From Neobacillus cucumis (lineage in GTDB: Bacteria > Bacillota > Bacilli > Bacillales > Cytobacillaceae): DNA of 64,000 bases. Shown piece after piece: positions 43,848 to 51,334 of the stretch. The position numbers and the translations under genes were made by a program. Below the pieces are notes generated by a model. That model saw only the letters and a program-made list of their open reading frames with translations, did not search any database and was not told where the DNA came from. Numbering within the stretch: position 1 is the first letter of the stretch; every line of letters starts with the position of its first letter. The DNA lies in NCBI RefSeq assembly GCF_002860255.1, contig NZ_PGVE01000064.1, positions 186,001-250,000 on the forward strand, read 5' to 3'.

Positions 43848-45189
43848 GGTCGCACAAAATGACCAATTAATTGTCTTTTGTCCTCCGAATTTAATTGAAG
43901 ATAAACAGATTAAAAGAATTGCCTTTGGTTCAAAATCAATGGAAGTTGAGTTCCTTCCCCATCCAGACCAAAATGACCGAATATCTATCAGCAGGAAAAT
44001 ACAAGAAAGAATTCAGTTTCCTAATTTCAAAGTACCCTTACATGCCTTCCTAGAGAATGAAGTTCTCTATATCGGTCCATTAGTCGGTATTTTTACAGCA
44101 GGATTTACCTCATACCCTGACCAGCCCATAGGTGAACGAACTCAATTTTTTGCTAAACTTCTCTCTGTCAATCGGTCTGTCGGTGCCCTTCCATTTGTTT
44201 TTGGCGAACAGCATATTGATTGGAAGCTAGGAACGATTGAAGGATATTTCTTTCACGAAAACAAGTGGAAAACAGTGGATGTGCCTTTCCCTAATGTCAT
44301 CTATGACCGATTACCAAATCGTAAAAGTGAGGAAAATCCTAAATTAATTAAGGCAAGAAATCGTCTTCAAAAGGAGTACTTGATCCCATGGTACAATCCT
44401 GGATTCTTTAATAAACTTGATATTTATGAAAGACTTCAGCAGGATTCATCTGTTACACCATATTTACCGGAAACTTATCCGTTTATATCCTTTTCCTCCA
44501 TTGAGATGATGCTCTCTAAATATGGTCATGTTTTTATTAAACCCAAAAATGGAAGTCTCGGATATGGTGTTCATCAAGTCATTTATGACAAACATACAGA
44601 TCATTATTATTGCCGCTATCAAGATGAAGCAGGCCAAAATCGTTTACGAAAATACTCCACTTTGGAACGATTATTTCAATCGGTGTTTTCCTCCCTTTCA
44701 CTAGACAGAATGCTGGTCCAGCAGGGTATTCATTTACTTAGAAAGGATCAGCGTTCGGTGGATTTCCGAGTTCATACCAACAAAGACGATTCCGGTCAGT
44801 GGCGTGTTACAGCGATTGCCGGAAAAATTGCCGGTCAAGGCAGTGTAACCACCCATGCTAGAAGCGGTGGTGATATTAAAACCATCAACGAAATTTTCTC
44901 AGAAGATGAAGCAAAAATTTACACCGAAAAATTAAGTCATGCTGTTCTTTTATTAAGTAAAGCACTTGATAAAAATATTGAAGGAATAATTGGTGAGATT
45001 GGTTTTGATTTAGGCATTGATCGAAACGGAGACGTCTGGCTTTTTGAAGCTAATTCAAAACCTGGCAGATCTATCTTTAGTCATCCGGAGCTAAAAGAAT
45101 TTGATTTATTAACACGAAAATTATCCATAGCATTTGCCGTCTTTTTAACAGAGCAGTCGCTATTACATCCAGAGGAATTATTTAAATGA
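43825..45189 (+). CDS. YheC/YheD-family ATP-grasp protein 3 (454 residues)
   Basis: This is the third member, YheD-like in length. The ATG at 43825 follows AAGGAAGG and lies within the end of gene 2. The loop FIKPKNGSLGYGVHQVIYD is near residue 240, VDFRVHTNKDDSGQWRVT near 315 and GIDRNGDVWLFEANSKPG near 400. All expected ATP and metal residues are present. The stop overlaps the ATG of the next gene (ATGA), a strong sign of coupled translation. Confidence 0.9.
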   Translation: MRKHYLIEVAQNDQLIVFCPPNLIEDKQIKRIAFGSKSMEVEFLPHPDQNDRISISRKIQERIQFPNFKVPLHAFLENEVLYIGPLVGIFTAGFTSYPDQPIGERTQFFAKLLSVNRSVGALPFVFGEQHIDWKLGTIEGYFFHENKWKTVDVPFPNVIYDRLPNRKSEENPKLIKARNRLQKEYLIPWYNPGFFNKLDIYERLQQDSSVTPYLPETYPFISFSSIEMMLSKYGHVFIKPKNGSLGYGVHQVIYDKHTDHYYCRYQDEAGQNRLRKYSTLERLFQSVFSSLSLDRMLVQQGIHLLRKDQRSVDFRVHTNKDDSGQWRVTAIAGKIAGQGSVTTHARSGGDIKTINEIFSEDEAKIYTEKLSHAVLLLSKALDKNIEGIIGEIGFDLGIDRNGDVWLFEANSKPGRSIFSHPELKEFDLLTRKLSIAFAVFLTEQSLLHPEELFK

Positions 45190-46250
45190 AAAACAATGTT
45201 ATACCGTTGATTGGTATTGTAACTTCAAGCAAAACAGATGGATCCATCGCCGGAAATGGACCACTTTTTATAGAAATACAAAAAAGGCTTATTTCCCTCA
45301 ATGGAATAAGCTTTGTCTTTCTACCGGAAGAAGTAAAAGAAGATTATATAAATGGGTATATCTTTTCACCAGAGGAAAATCGCTGGAAAAAAGGATGTTT
45401 CCCTTTCCCTCATCTTGTTTATAATCGAATCCCTTTCAGAAAAGCGGAGAAGGATGAAAAAAGTCAGAAGTTATTTTCAAAATTGAAGGAAAAAAAAATC
45501 CCCTTTTTTAACCCTTGCTTTATCGATAAATATGACCTTTACCAATTATTAAAAAACGATAGCATTCTTCAACATTATTTGCCTGAAACAATCCCAGTAG
45601 CGGAACCAGAGAATTTGTTACCCTTTCTAAAAAAGTTTGGAGGTATTTATCTAAAACCCACCCAATCTTCAAAGGGAAAAGGAATCGTTCGTATTAGAAT
45701 AACCGATTCTTCTGAAATCCAATTAGAGGGTATTAAAATCCATGAAAACTTCCATTCCTTTGATCATTTTTGGAAGGAATGGAAGGAAGAATTACTTAAA
45801 AAATCATATTTAGCACAGGAGGAAATACGCCCGGCAAAATATAATGGCAGCCGTTTTGATTTTCGAATTTTAGCCCATGCGAATCGCGGGGAATATACTC
45901 TAACTGGAGTTGGAATTAGACTTTCCGAGGATCAGGATGTCACAACACATATCCCAGCAGGAGGGAAGTTTCTTCCCTATCAGCTCTTTCAATCAAACGA
46001 GCATGATGAATTTTTCCAAAAGATTATTTCTAATGTCGGAAATGCTCTCTCAAGTCGTTTCGGCTTCTTTGGTGAATTTACGATTGATGCAGGATTAAGT
46101 GAAACAGGTCGTTATTATATATACGAGGTGAATTCGAAACCAATGAGTTTTGATGAAGTTGATATCGAGGGGAAAAAAATCGAAAATCTGTGCCTTTTAT
46201 TTCTTCAACATATAGAGATGAATGAAAACCCTCCCTTTCCCGCAAACTAG
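45186..46250 (+). CDS. YheC/YheD-family ATP-grasp protein 4 (354 residues)
   Basis: This is the fourth and most diverged member. The loop is YLKPTQSSKGKGIVRIR, with SSKGKG in place of GSxGxG. FDFRILAHANRGEYTLTGVG and TGRYYIYEVNSKP are present. The N-terminus (IPLIGIVTSSKTDGS) resembles the first strand of a pre-ATP-grasp domain. It begins in the ATGA overlap with gene 3. No clear terminator follows; the next small gene begins 90 nt later. Confidence 0.87.
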   Translation: MKNNVIPLIGIVTSSKTDGSIAGNGPLFIEIQKRLISLNGISFVFLPEEVKEDYINGYIFSPEENRWKKGCFPFPHLVYNRIPFRKAEKDEKSQKLFSKLKEKKIPFFNPCFIDKYDLYQLLKNDSILQHYLPETIPVAEPENLLPFLKKFGGIYLKPTQSSKGKGIVRIRITDSSEIQLEGIKIHENFHSFDHFWKEWKEELLKKSYLAQEEIRPAKYNGSRFDFRILAHANRGEYTLTGVGIRLSEDQDVTTHIPAGGKFLPYQLFQSNEHDEFFQKIISNVGNALSSRFGFFGEFTIDAGLSETGRYYIYEVNSKPMSFDEVDIEGKKIENLCLLFLQHIEMNENPPFPAN

Positions 46251-46339
46251 AGCAATAGCCTGTTTCCTTTTATCTCAAGGAATCTTCAGCGTGCTTGAAT
46301 ACCAACATGCTAACTTTTTGTGCAGAAAGGGTGAATGTT

Positions 46340-46525
46340 TTGAGTAAAGAAAATTTAACAAATAAAGAATCTGCATATGAAGGCAGAGATAAAGCCTATG
46401 TAGATGTAGACCGTATGATAAATGAAGGCTTGTCCGGTGGTTCGGTCCATTCCCGCCACGATGCCGCCAATATTGAAGAAGCACATGATCTTCCTAAAGA
46501 ACAACCACCTGCTGAAATTGAATAA
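46340..46525 (+). CDS. Small hydrophilic protein (61 residues), unknown
   Basis: The start is a TTG at 46340, 5 nt after GGGTGA (MSKENLTNKESAYEGR). The product is acidic, without membrane segments, and has a patterned core DKAYVDVDRMINEGLSGGSV and a Pro/Glu-rich end. It probably belongs to a small Bacillaceae family, but I cannot name it. It follows the ATP-grasp cluster and ends before a strong terminator, so it may be the cluster's last gene. Confidence 0.7.
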   Translation: MSKENLTNKESAYEGRDKAYVDVDRMINEGLSGGSVHSRHDAANIEEAHDLPKEQPPAEIE

Positions 46526-46533
46526 ATGTTAAG

Positions 46534-46570
46534 TGGCTGTACGGTAAAAAGCTCGTACAGCCATTTCTCT
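46534..46570 (+). terminator. Terminator after the small gene
   Basis: A 9-bp stem (TGGCTGTAC/GTACAGCCA) is followed by TTTCTCTTTT. Confidence 0.87.
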
Positions 46571-46640
46571 TTTGTGCACAGCCACACAATTGGTATAATA
46601 ATGGATAAAGCCTGAAAATTTTAATAACGGGGAAATCAAC

Positions 46641-47543
46641 ATGATAAAAAAATTATTGTCGTTCTATCAAAATTCCATCTTTTTTCCAAGCAAACCAAAA
46701 AGCCCATCAGAGCGTTTCTTCTATTTTTGCGATGAATCAGAGGATGCATGGGTAGCTATACCTAAAACCGAGCTTAATGAACGAGAAATAAACCTCCTTA
46801 AAACACTTTATACTTTGGTGGAATTTCCTAATTCAAATCTTCATCCGACTATAAAGGCATGGCATGATTTTTTATATTCAGGTGGTCCATTACCAAGCTA
46901 CTCAACTGGAAATACATTAAGGATTATCCAGCTGAATTTTAACGGAGTTGAGGTAAATCAACCTGAGATAGAATCGGCCTTAAAAGGTTTTTTCTCTGAA
47001 GATGTGATTATTCTTTGGGAAGGTCGAACCAGGGGGATTGTGGTAGAGGAGAAGGATTCCATGTCCCTTTCAGAGGAAGAGATCGTTTCGATGTCAGAAA
47101 CACTTGAAAGTGATTTTTATGTGAAAATTTCTTTTTATATTGGAAAACCATGCGTATTTTCACCGGAATTACCTAGCAAGTTCCATCAGGAAAAAGAATA
47201 TTTTTCTTTTGCCCTCTCCCAAATGCACCAATCTAATACATTTACTTTTGAACGGGTGTTCCCAGCTTATTTAGCTTATTCCTTGCCGCAAGAATTAATT
47301 GCAATGGTCAGTCAAGAAATAATTGATCTTTTTAAAGAAGAACCTGAAATGTTTTCAACCATCAAAGTGTTTCTTGAAAACAATTTAAATGCTAGTATGA
47401 CAGCTAAGAAATTATATATCCATCGAAATACATTACAGTATCGGATTGATAAATTTATTGAAAAAACCGGCATTGGCCTTAAAGATTTTTATGGAGCCTT
47501 CACTGTTTTTTTAGCTTGTCTGCTCTTTGAACAACAAAAATGA
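46641..47543 (+). CDS. PucR-type helix-turn-helix regulator
   Basis: The 300-residue protein has a variable sensory part and a C-terminal HTH_30/PucR-type DNA-binding domain: FSTIKVFLENNLNASMTAKKLYIHRNTLQYRIDKFIEKTG near residues 245-284. The signal is unknown. It lies directly before msmX, with 107 bases between them, so it might regulate this sugar-ABC ATPase; that is inference. The ATG at 46641 has a weak AACGGGGA ribosome-binding site. Confidence 0.82.
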   Translation: MIKKLLSFYQNSIFFPSKPKSPSERFFYFCDESEDAWVAIPKTELNEREINLLKTLYTLVEFPNSNLHPTIKAWHDFLYSGGPLPSYSTGNTLRIIQLNFNGVEVNQPEIESALKGFFSEDVIILWEGRTRGIVVEEKDSMSLSEEEIVSMSETLESDFYVKISFYIGKPCVFSPELPSKFHQEKEYFSFALSQMHQSNTFTFERVFPAYLAYSLPQELIAMVSQEIIDLFKEEPEMFSTIKVFLENNLNASMTAKKLYIHRNTLQYRIDKFIEKTGIGLKDFYGAFTVFLACLLFEQQK

Positions 47544-47553
47544 CAAAATGCCC

Positions 47554-47569
47554 AAAAAAGCGTTTTCAT
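47554..47569 (-). promoter_or_regulatory. cre-like (CcpA) site upstream of msmX
   Basis: On the minus strand ATGAAAACGCTTTTTT fits most of the catabolite-responsive element consensus WTGNAARCGNWWWCAWW but lacks the final CA. It lies about 80 nt before msmX. It is weak evidence on its own. Confidence 0.35.
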
Positions 47570-47650
47570 TTTTTGTGCAACCTGTCCATATGTAAATGTT
47601 TTCATTCCCTGTAAACTAAAGATACAACTTATTCAGGGAGGAAGAGACAA

Positions 47651-48763
47651 ATGGCTGAATTAAAATTAGATCATATTTATAAAATTTACGACAATAAAGT
47701 AACTGCGGTACAGGACTTCAACTTGCATATTGAAGATAAGGAATTTATCGTGTTTGTTGGACCATCTGGCTGTGGAAAGTCTACTACTCTACGAATGATT
47801 GCCGGACTTGAAGATATCTCAAAAGGTGACTTTTTCATCGATGGAAAAAGAGTTAACGATGTAGCTCCAAAAGATCGTGATATTGCGATGGTATTCCAAA
47901 ACTACGCTCTTTATCCTCACATGACTGTATATGATAATATGGCATTTGGATTGAAATTACGTAAGTTTCCAAAAGATGAAATTGAACGCCGTGTAAAAGA
48001 AGCAGCAAAAATCCTTGGCTTAGAAGCCTACCTAACTCGTAAACCAAAAGCACTTTCAGGTGGTCAACGTCAGCGTGTTGCACTAGGCCGTGCGATTGTT
48101 CGTGACGCAAAGGTATTCTTAATGGACGAGCCATTATCAAACCTTGATGCTAAACTTCGTGTAGCGATGCGTGCAGAGATTGCAAAGCTTCACCGTCGTT
48201 TAGATACTACTACAATTTATGTTACTCACGACCAGACAGAAGCTATGACAATGGCAACACGTCTAGTTGTTATGAAAGATGGTGTAATTCAGCAAGTAGG
48301 TTCACCAAAAGAAGTATATGAAAAGCCAGAGAACGTCTTTGTTGGCGGCTTTATTGGTTCTCCTGCAATGAACTTCTTTAATGGAAAACTTCAAGATGGA
48401 AAATTCGTGATCGGTAATACATCGATTGCAGTTCCTGAAGGAAAAATGAAATTCTTACGTGAACAAGGTTATGTTGGAAAAGAAATAATCCTTGGTGTAC
48501 GTCCAGAGGATATCCACGATGAGCCTGTATTTATTGAAGCATCTGCTGGAACAAAAATTAAAGCCAATATTGATGTTGCCGAGTTAACTGGTGCTGAATT
48601 AATGGTTTATTCTAGTCTCGGTGGTCAGGACTTCGTTGCTCGCCTAGATTCACGTGCGGATGTTCACCCTGGTGACACAGTAGACCTTGCTTTCGACCTA
48701 AATAAAGCTCATTTCTTTGATACAGATACTGAATCACGTATCAGAACTGTAAATGAAAGATAA
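47651..48763 (+). CDS. msmX: Sugar ABC transporter ATP-binding protein (MsmX/UgpC type)
   Basis: This is a multitask ATPase that powers several carbohydrate importers in Bacillus. It has 370 residues. Walker A GPSGCGKST is at residues 37-45, the signature LSGGQRQRVALGRA near 136, Walker B VFLMDEPLSNLDA near 157, and the H-loop is in YVTHDQTEAM. A C-terminal TOBE/OB domain runs from about 240 to 370. No permease or binding protein is next to it, in keeping with a shared ATPase. Codon use is more biased than in neighbours, suggesting high expression. Confidence 0.94.
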   Translation: MAELKLDHIYKIYDNKVTAVQDFNLHIEDKEFIVFVGPSGCGKSTTLRMIAGLEDISKGDFFIDGKRVNDVAPKDRDIAMVFQNYALYPHMTVYDNMAFGLKLRKFPKDEIERRVKEAAKILGLEAYLTRKPKALSGGQRQRVALGRAIVRDAKVFLMDEPLSNLDAKLRVAMRAEIAKLHRRLDTTTIYVTHDQTEAMTMATRLVVMKDGVIQQVGSPKEVYEKPENVFVGGFIGSPAMNFFNGKLQDGKFVIGNTSIAVPEGKMKFLREQGYVGKEIILGVRPEDIHDEPVFIEASAGTKIKANIDVAELTGAELMVYSSLGGQDFVARLDSRADVHPGDTVDLAFDLNKAHFFDTDTESRIRTVNER

Positions 48764-48781
48764 ATTTTTATAGAAGCATCG

Positions 48782-48813
48782 CCCCGTTATCTTAATAACG
48801 GGGTTATTCTTTT
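48782..48813 (+). terminator. Terminator after msmX
   Basis: A 9-bp stem (CCCCGTTAT/ATAACGGGG) is followed by TTATTCTTTT; it slightly overlaps the end of the convergent gene. Confidence 0.85.
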
Positions 48814-49046
48814 ATAAAAATGACTTCGTCACTGTGACAAGCAGGACATCTGTATAGGTGTGGACATTTTTGCCCTGAATGGGTATCTGGATACCCATCC
48901 TCAAGTTTCATTAAATCAATTTCCATGTACGGACTATAATCATCATAAAAATCAATGAGCCGACCGCTTTCTAACATAGGTTCCCCACATTTCGTACACA
49001 TTAAATAAACTTCCCTTAATCCATTACATACTGGGCATATGGCCAA
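48804..49046 (-). CDS. Small zinc-ribbon-like protein, unknown
   Basis: The 80-residue protein has three CxxC pairs (CPVC at residues 4-7, CTKC at 17-20, CPAC near 68-71) plus a single Cys, which suggests one or two structural zinc sites. The middle is acidic (FYDDYSPYMEIDLMKLEDGYPD). The start is a TTG at 49046 with AAAGGGTGA 6 nt upstream. No function can be given. Confidence 0.72.
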   Translation of the reverse strand: MAICPVCNGLREVYLMCTKCGEPMLESGRLIDFYDDYSPYMEIDLMKLEDGYPDTHSGQKCPHLYRCPACHSDEVIFIKE

Positions 49047-49135
49047 TAGAGTTCACCCTTTTATTAAGAAGATAATATTAGTTTGTGTTAAGTTAAAGTT
49101 CATATGTAATGGAAAAAACTAACATTAAAACTTTT

Positions 49136-49166
49136 TGAATAGAACTTTAAAAATTAATCATAATAA
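49136..49166 (+). promoter_or_regulatory. SigG-type promoter of sspB
   Basis: TGAATA (49136-49141) and CATAATAA (49159-49166) are 17 nt apart, matching the forespore SigG consensus (TGMATA, CATAMTA). Transcription should start near 49173, giving a leader of about 200 nt. Confidence 0.8.
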
Positions 49167-49192
49167 AGATTACAAAGCAACAATTACACCGA

Positions 49193-49347
49193 TGGATGAA
49201 GCCAATCACAAGGGTAATATCCGGTGCAACTCCGGATCATCCAACCAAAATGAATCATCTCCAATTACTAATATTCTTTATCATAACCATGGATAATATG
49301 GGTTAGGCCAGGTGGCAATATTATGGTTCAATTCCATACTGACCCCA
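49193..49347 (+). other. Structured sspB leader with two tandem tRNA-like minihelix modules
   Basis: The 329-base spacer before sspB carries the SigG promoter and then two similar modules. Module 1: TGGATGA (49193-49199) pairs with TCATCCA (49237-49243), and directly inside TCCGG-TGCAACT-CCGGA forms a 5-bp stem with a 7-nt loop; ACCA follows. Module 2: GGGTTAG (49300-49306) pairs with CTGACCC (49339-49345, one G-U), and inside TATGG-TTCAATT-CCATA forms a 5-bp stem with a 7-nt loop. Both begin the inner part with GCCA. Anticodon arms are absent, so these are not functional tRNAs. The loops also recall T-loops of riboswitches. Confidence 0.6.
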
Positions 49348-49375
49348 AAATTAATAAGAGGAGTGTTATTCAACT

Positions 49376-49582
49376 ATGGCAAGTAACAACAACTCTAATC
49401 AACTTTTAGTACCAGGCGTCGAGCAAGCACTTAACCAAATGAAGTATGAAATCGCTCAAGAATTTGGCGTAAATCTTGGTGCTGATACTACTTCACGTGC
49501 AAACGGTTCTGTCGGAGGAGAAATTACAAAGCGTCTTGTAGCAATGGCAGAATCTCAACTTGGCGGCGGATTCCAACGCTAA
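49376..49582 (+). CDS. sspB: Alpha/beta-type small acid-soluble spore protein (SspB type)
   Basis: This is a 68-residue DNA-binding SASP that coats spore DNA and protects it from UV and heat. Hallmarks are the GPR protease site EIAQEFGV near residue 25, [21 protein letters not shown] in the middle, and AMAESQLGG at the end. It is expressed in the forespore under SigG; a matching promoter is present. GAGGAG precedes the ATG. A terminator follows. The name sspB follows synteny with B. subtilis yhe genes. Confidence 0.95.
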   Translation: MASNNNSNQLLVPGVEQALNQMKYEIAQEFGVNLGADTTSRANGSVGGEITKRLVAMAESQLGGGFQR

Positions 49583-49622
49583 TTTTTAACCAACTTTTCT
49601 GTACAAATTAATAATATGGCCT

Positions 49623-49655
49623 AAGCCCCCTCCTATTAACGGTGGGGGCTTTCAC
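49623..49655. terminator. Terminator after sspB
   Basis: An 8-bp stem (AAGCCCCC/GGGGGCTT) with a 13-nt loop lies between convergent sspB and fumC. The T run is short. Confidence 0.75.
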
Positions 49656-49663
49656 TGTTGTAA

Positions 49664-51043
49664 TTAAACCATTTTTTCAGGATTAATCCACTCTGAGAAC
49701 TGTTCTTCCGTAAGGTAACCCGTTTTAAGTGCTGCTTCTTTTAGGGTACTATTTTCCTTAAAAGCAAGCTTTGCAATTTCCGCTGCTTTTTCATACCCGA
49801 TATGCGGATTAAGTGCCGTTACTAACATTAATGAACGTTCTACGTTATTTGATATTTTTTCAACATTTGCCTCTATACCGATTGCACAGTTCTTATTAAA
49901 AGAATCAATCCCATCTGCAAGAAGCCTTATAGATTGAATTAGGTTATAAATGATGACTGGTTTAAAGACATTCAACTCGAAATTCCCTTGGCTGGCAGCA
50001 AAACCAATTGAGGCATCATTTCCAAAAATCTGACAAGCCACCATCGTCAAAGCTTCACTTTGTGTTGGATTGACTTTTCCCGGCATAATGGAACTTCCCG
50101 GTTCGTTTGCCGGGATACTAATCTCTCCTATTCCACTGCGAGGACCACTTGCAAGCCAGCGAATATCATTGGCAATTTTCATTAAATCAGCGGCTAATGC
50201 TTTTAATGCCCCATGGACATGAACAATTTCAGCATGACTTGTTAAGGCATGAAATTTATTATCTGAAGATTTAAAGGAAAAACCTGTTAAATTCTTAAGT
50301 TCCGCTGCTATCAGTTGACCGAATTGCGGATGAGCATTTATTCCTGTCCCTACCGCAGTTCCTCCTGCTGCTAAAATCAATAAATGCTCACTAGCTTCTT
50401 TAATTATTTGTTCATCTTTCTCAAGCATCGCCCTCCAGCCGCTAATTTCCTGGCCAAGAGTTAGAGGTGTTGCATCCTGTAAATGAGTTCTGCCGATCTT
50501 GACAATGCCAGCAAAAGCCTTCTCCTTTTCTTGTAGAGTATTTTTCAGTTCAAAAATTACTGGGATTAAACTTTTAGTAATTTTAATATAGGCCGCCATA
50601 TGCATGGCTGTTGGGAAAGTATCATTCGAACTTTGAGACATATTTACATCATCATTTGGATGTATTCTTTCTGAGCTTCCCAAATCGATAAGTATTTGGT
50701 TTGCCCGATTTGCGATCACTTCATTGACATTCATATTGGATTGGGTACCGCTGCCGGTTTGCCAGACTAGTAATGGAAAATGATGATCGTAATCCCCATT
50801 ATGTATCTCATTACATACATCTACGATTGTTCTCATTTTAACTTCATTAAGCTTTCCTAATTTGTAATTAACCATTGCAGCAGCTTTTTTAATAAACACC
50901 AAGCTATAGATAACTTCAATCGGCATCTTTTCCTCACCAATTTTAAAATTTTCTCTGCTCCTCTGTGTTTGAGCTCCCCAATATTTATCTGCAGGTACTC
51001 GAATCTCACCAAGAGTATCCTTCTCGACTCTAAATTTCTCCAT
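49664..51043 (-). CDS. fumC: Class II fumarate hydratase
   Basis: This enzyme of the TCA cycle interconverts fumarate and malate. It has 459 residues from the ATG at 51043 ([23 protein letters not shown]), which follows GAGGTGG. The lyase signature [11 protein letters not shown] is near residue 316; [14 protein letters not shown] ([15 protein letters not shown]) and [10 protein letters not shown] with the catalytic His are present. Length and motifs fit the B. subtilis citG product. It is monocistronic. Confidence 0.96.
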   Translation of the reverse strand: MEKFRVEKDTLGEIRVPADKYWGAQTQRSRENFKIGEEKMPIEVIYSLVFIKKAAAMVNYKLGKLNEVKMRTIVDVCNEIHNGDYDHHFPLLVWQTGSGTQSNMNVNEVIANRANQILIDLGSSERIHPNDDVNMSQSSNDTFPTAMHMAAYIKITKSLIPVIFELKNTLQEKEKAFAGIVKIGRTHLQDATPLTLGQEISGWRAMLEKDEQIIKEASEHLLILAAGGTAVGTGINAHPQFGQLIAAELKNLTGFSFKSSDNKFHALTSHAEIVHVHGALKALAADLMKIANDIRWLASGPRSGIGEISIPANEPGSSIMPGKVNPTQSEALTMVACQIFGNDASIGFAASQGNFELNVFKPVIIYNLIQSIRLLADGIDSFNKNCAIGIEANVEKISNNVERSLMLVTALNPHIGYEKAAEIAKLAFKENSTLKEAALKTGYLTEEQFSEWINPEKMV

Positions 51044-51130
51044 AACTTTCCACCTCACATTTTCTACTACTTCAATATATATATCCATTGTTAACTAATA
51101 TTAACATCCCATTGATTTGTTTTGAAAAAA

Positions 51131-51162
51131 TAAAAAGACTGCAGACACCATGTCCGCAGTCT
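51131..51162 (-). terminator. Terminator after the 27-residue membrane peptide gene
   Basis: AGACTGC and GAC pair with GTC and GCAGTCT, followed by TTTTTATTTTTT on the minus strand. The peptide's stop codon is in the first arm. Confidence 0.87.
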
Positions 51163-51244
51163 ATGATTTAATGAGTGTATATCCGATAAAATAAGAAAGA
51201 ATTAAAAAGCTGCCAATCGCTAATACAACCGAATATTCAGACAT
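51161..51244 (-). CDS. 27-residue single-span membrane peptide
   Basis: From an ATG at 51244, with AAAGGGTGGG about 6 nt upstream, the frame gives MSEYSVVLAIGSFLILSYF and then IGYTLIKS. This is one hydrophobic segment with a short charged N-terminus. A strong terminator begins at its stop codon, so the transcript seems made for this peptide. I do not recognise a family. It lies between fumC and the bmrD end. Confidence 0.65.
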   Translation of the reverse strand: MSEYSVVLAIGSFLILSYFIGYTLIKS

Positions 51245-51334
51245 ATACATCCCACCCTTTATTTTTGTCTTTAAAATAGCACAAAGGGTAAGTACAGTAA
51301 GTGATAAAAATTACACTTATGTGAAGTTGTTCGT

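Noticed and set aside
49193..49347. Calling one or two tRNA genes in the sspB leader
   Set aside because: The acceptor and T-arm like pairings are good, but D- and anticodon arms are missing and the modules are only about 47-54 nt long, so no functional tRNA can form.
49193..49347. Cobalamin riboswitch in the sspB leader
   Set aside because: GGTGCAACTCC and AAGGGTAAT recall parts of the B12 aptamer, but the B12 box and GCCACTG core are not present in order, and a SASP gene is an unlikely target.
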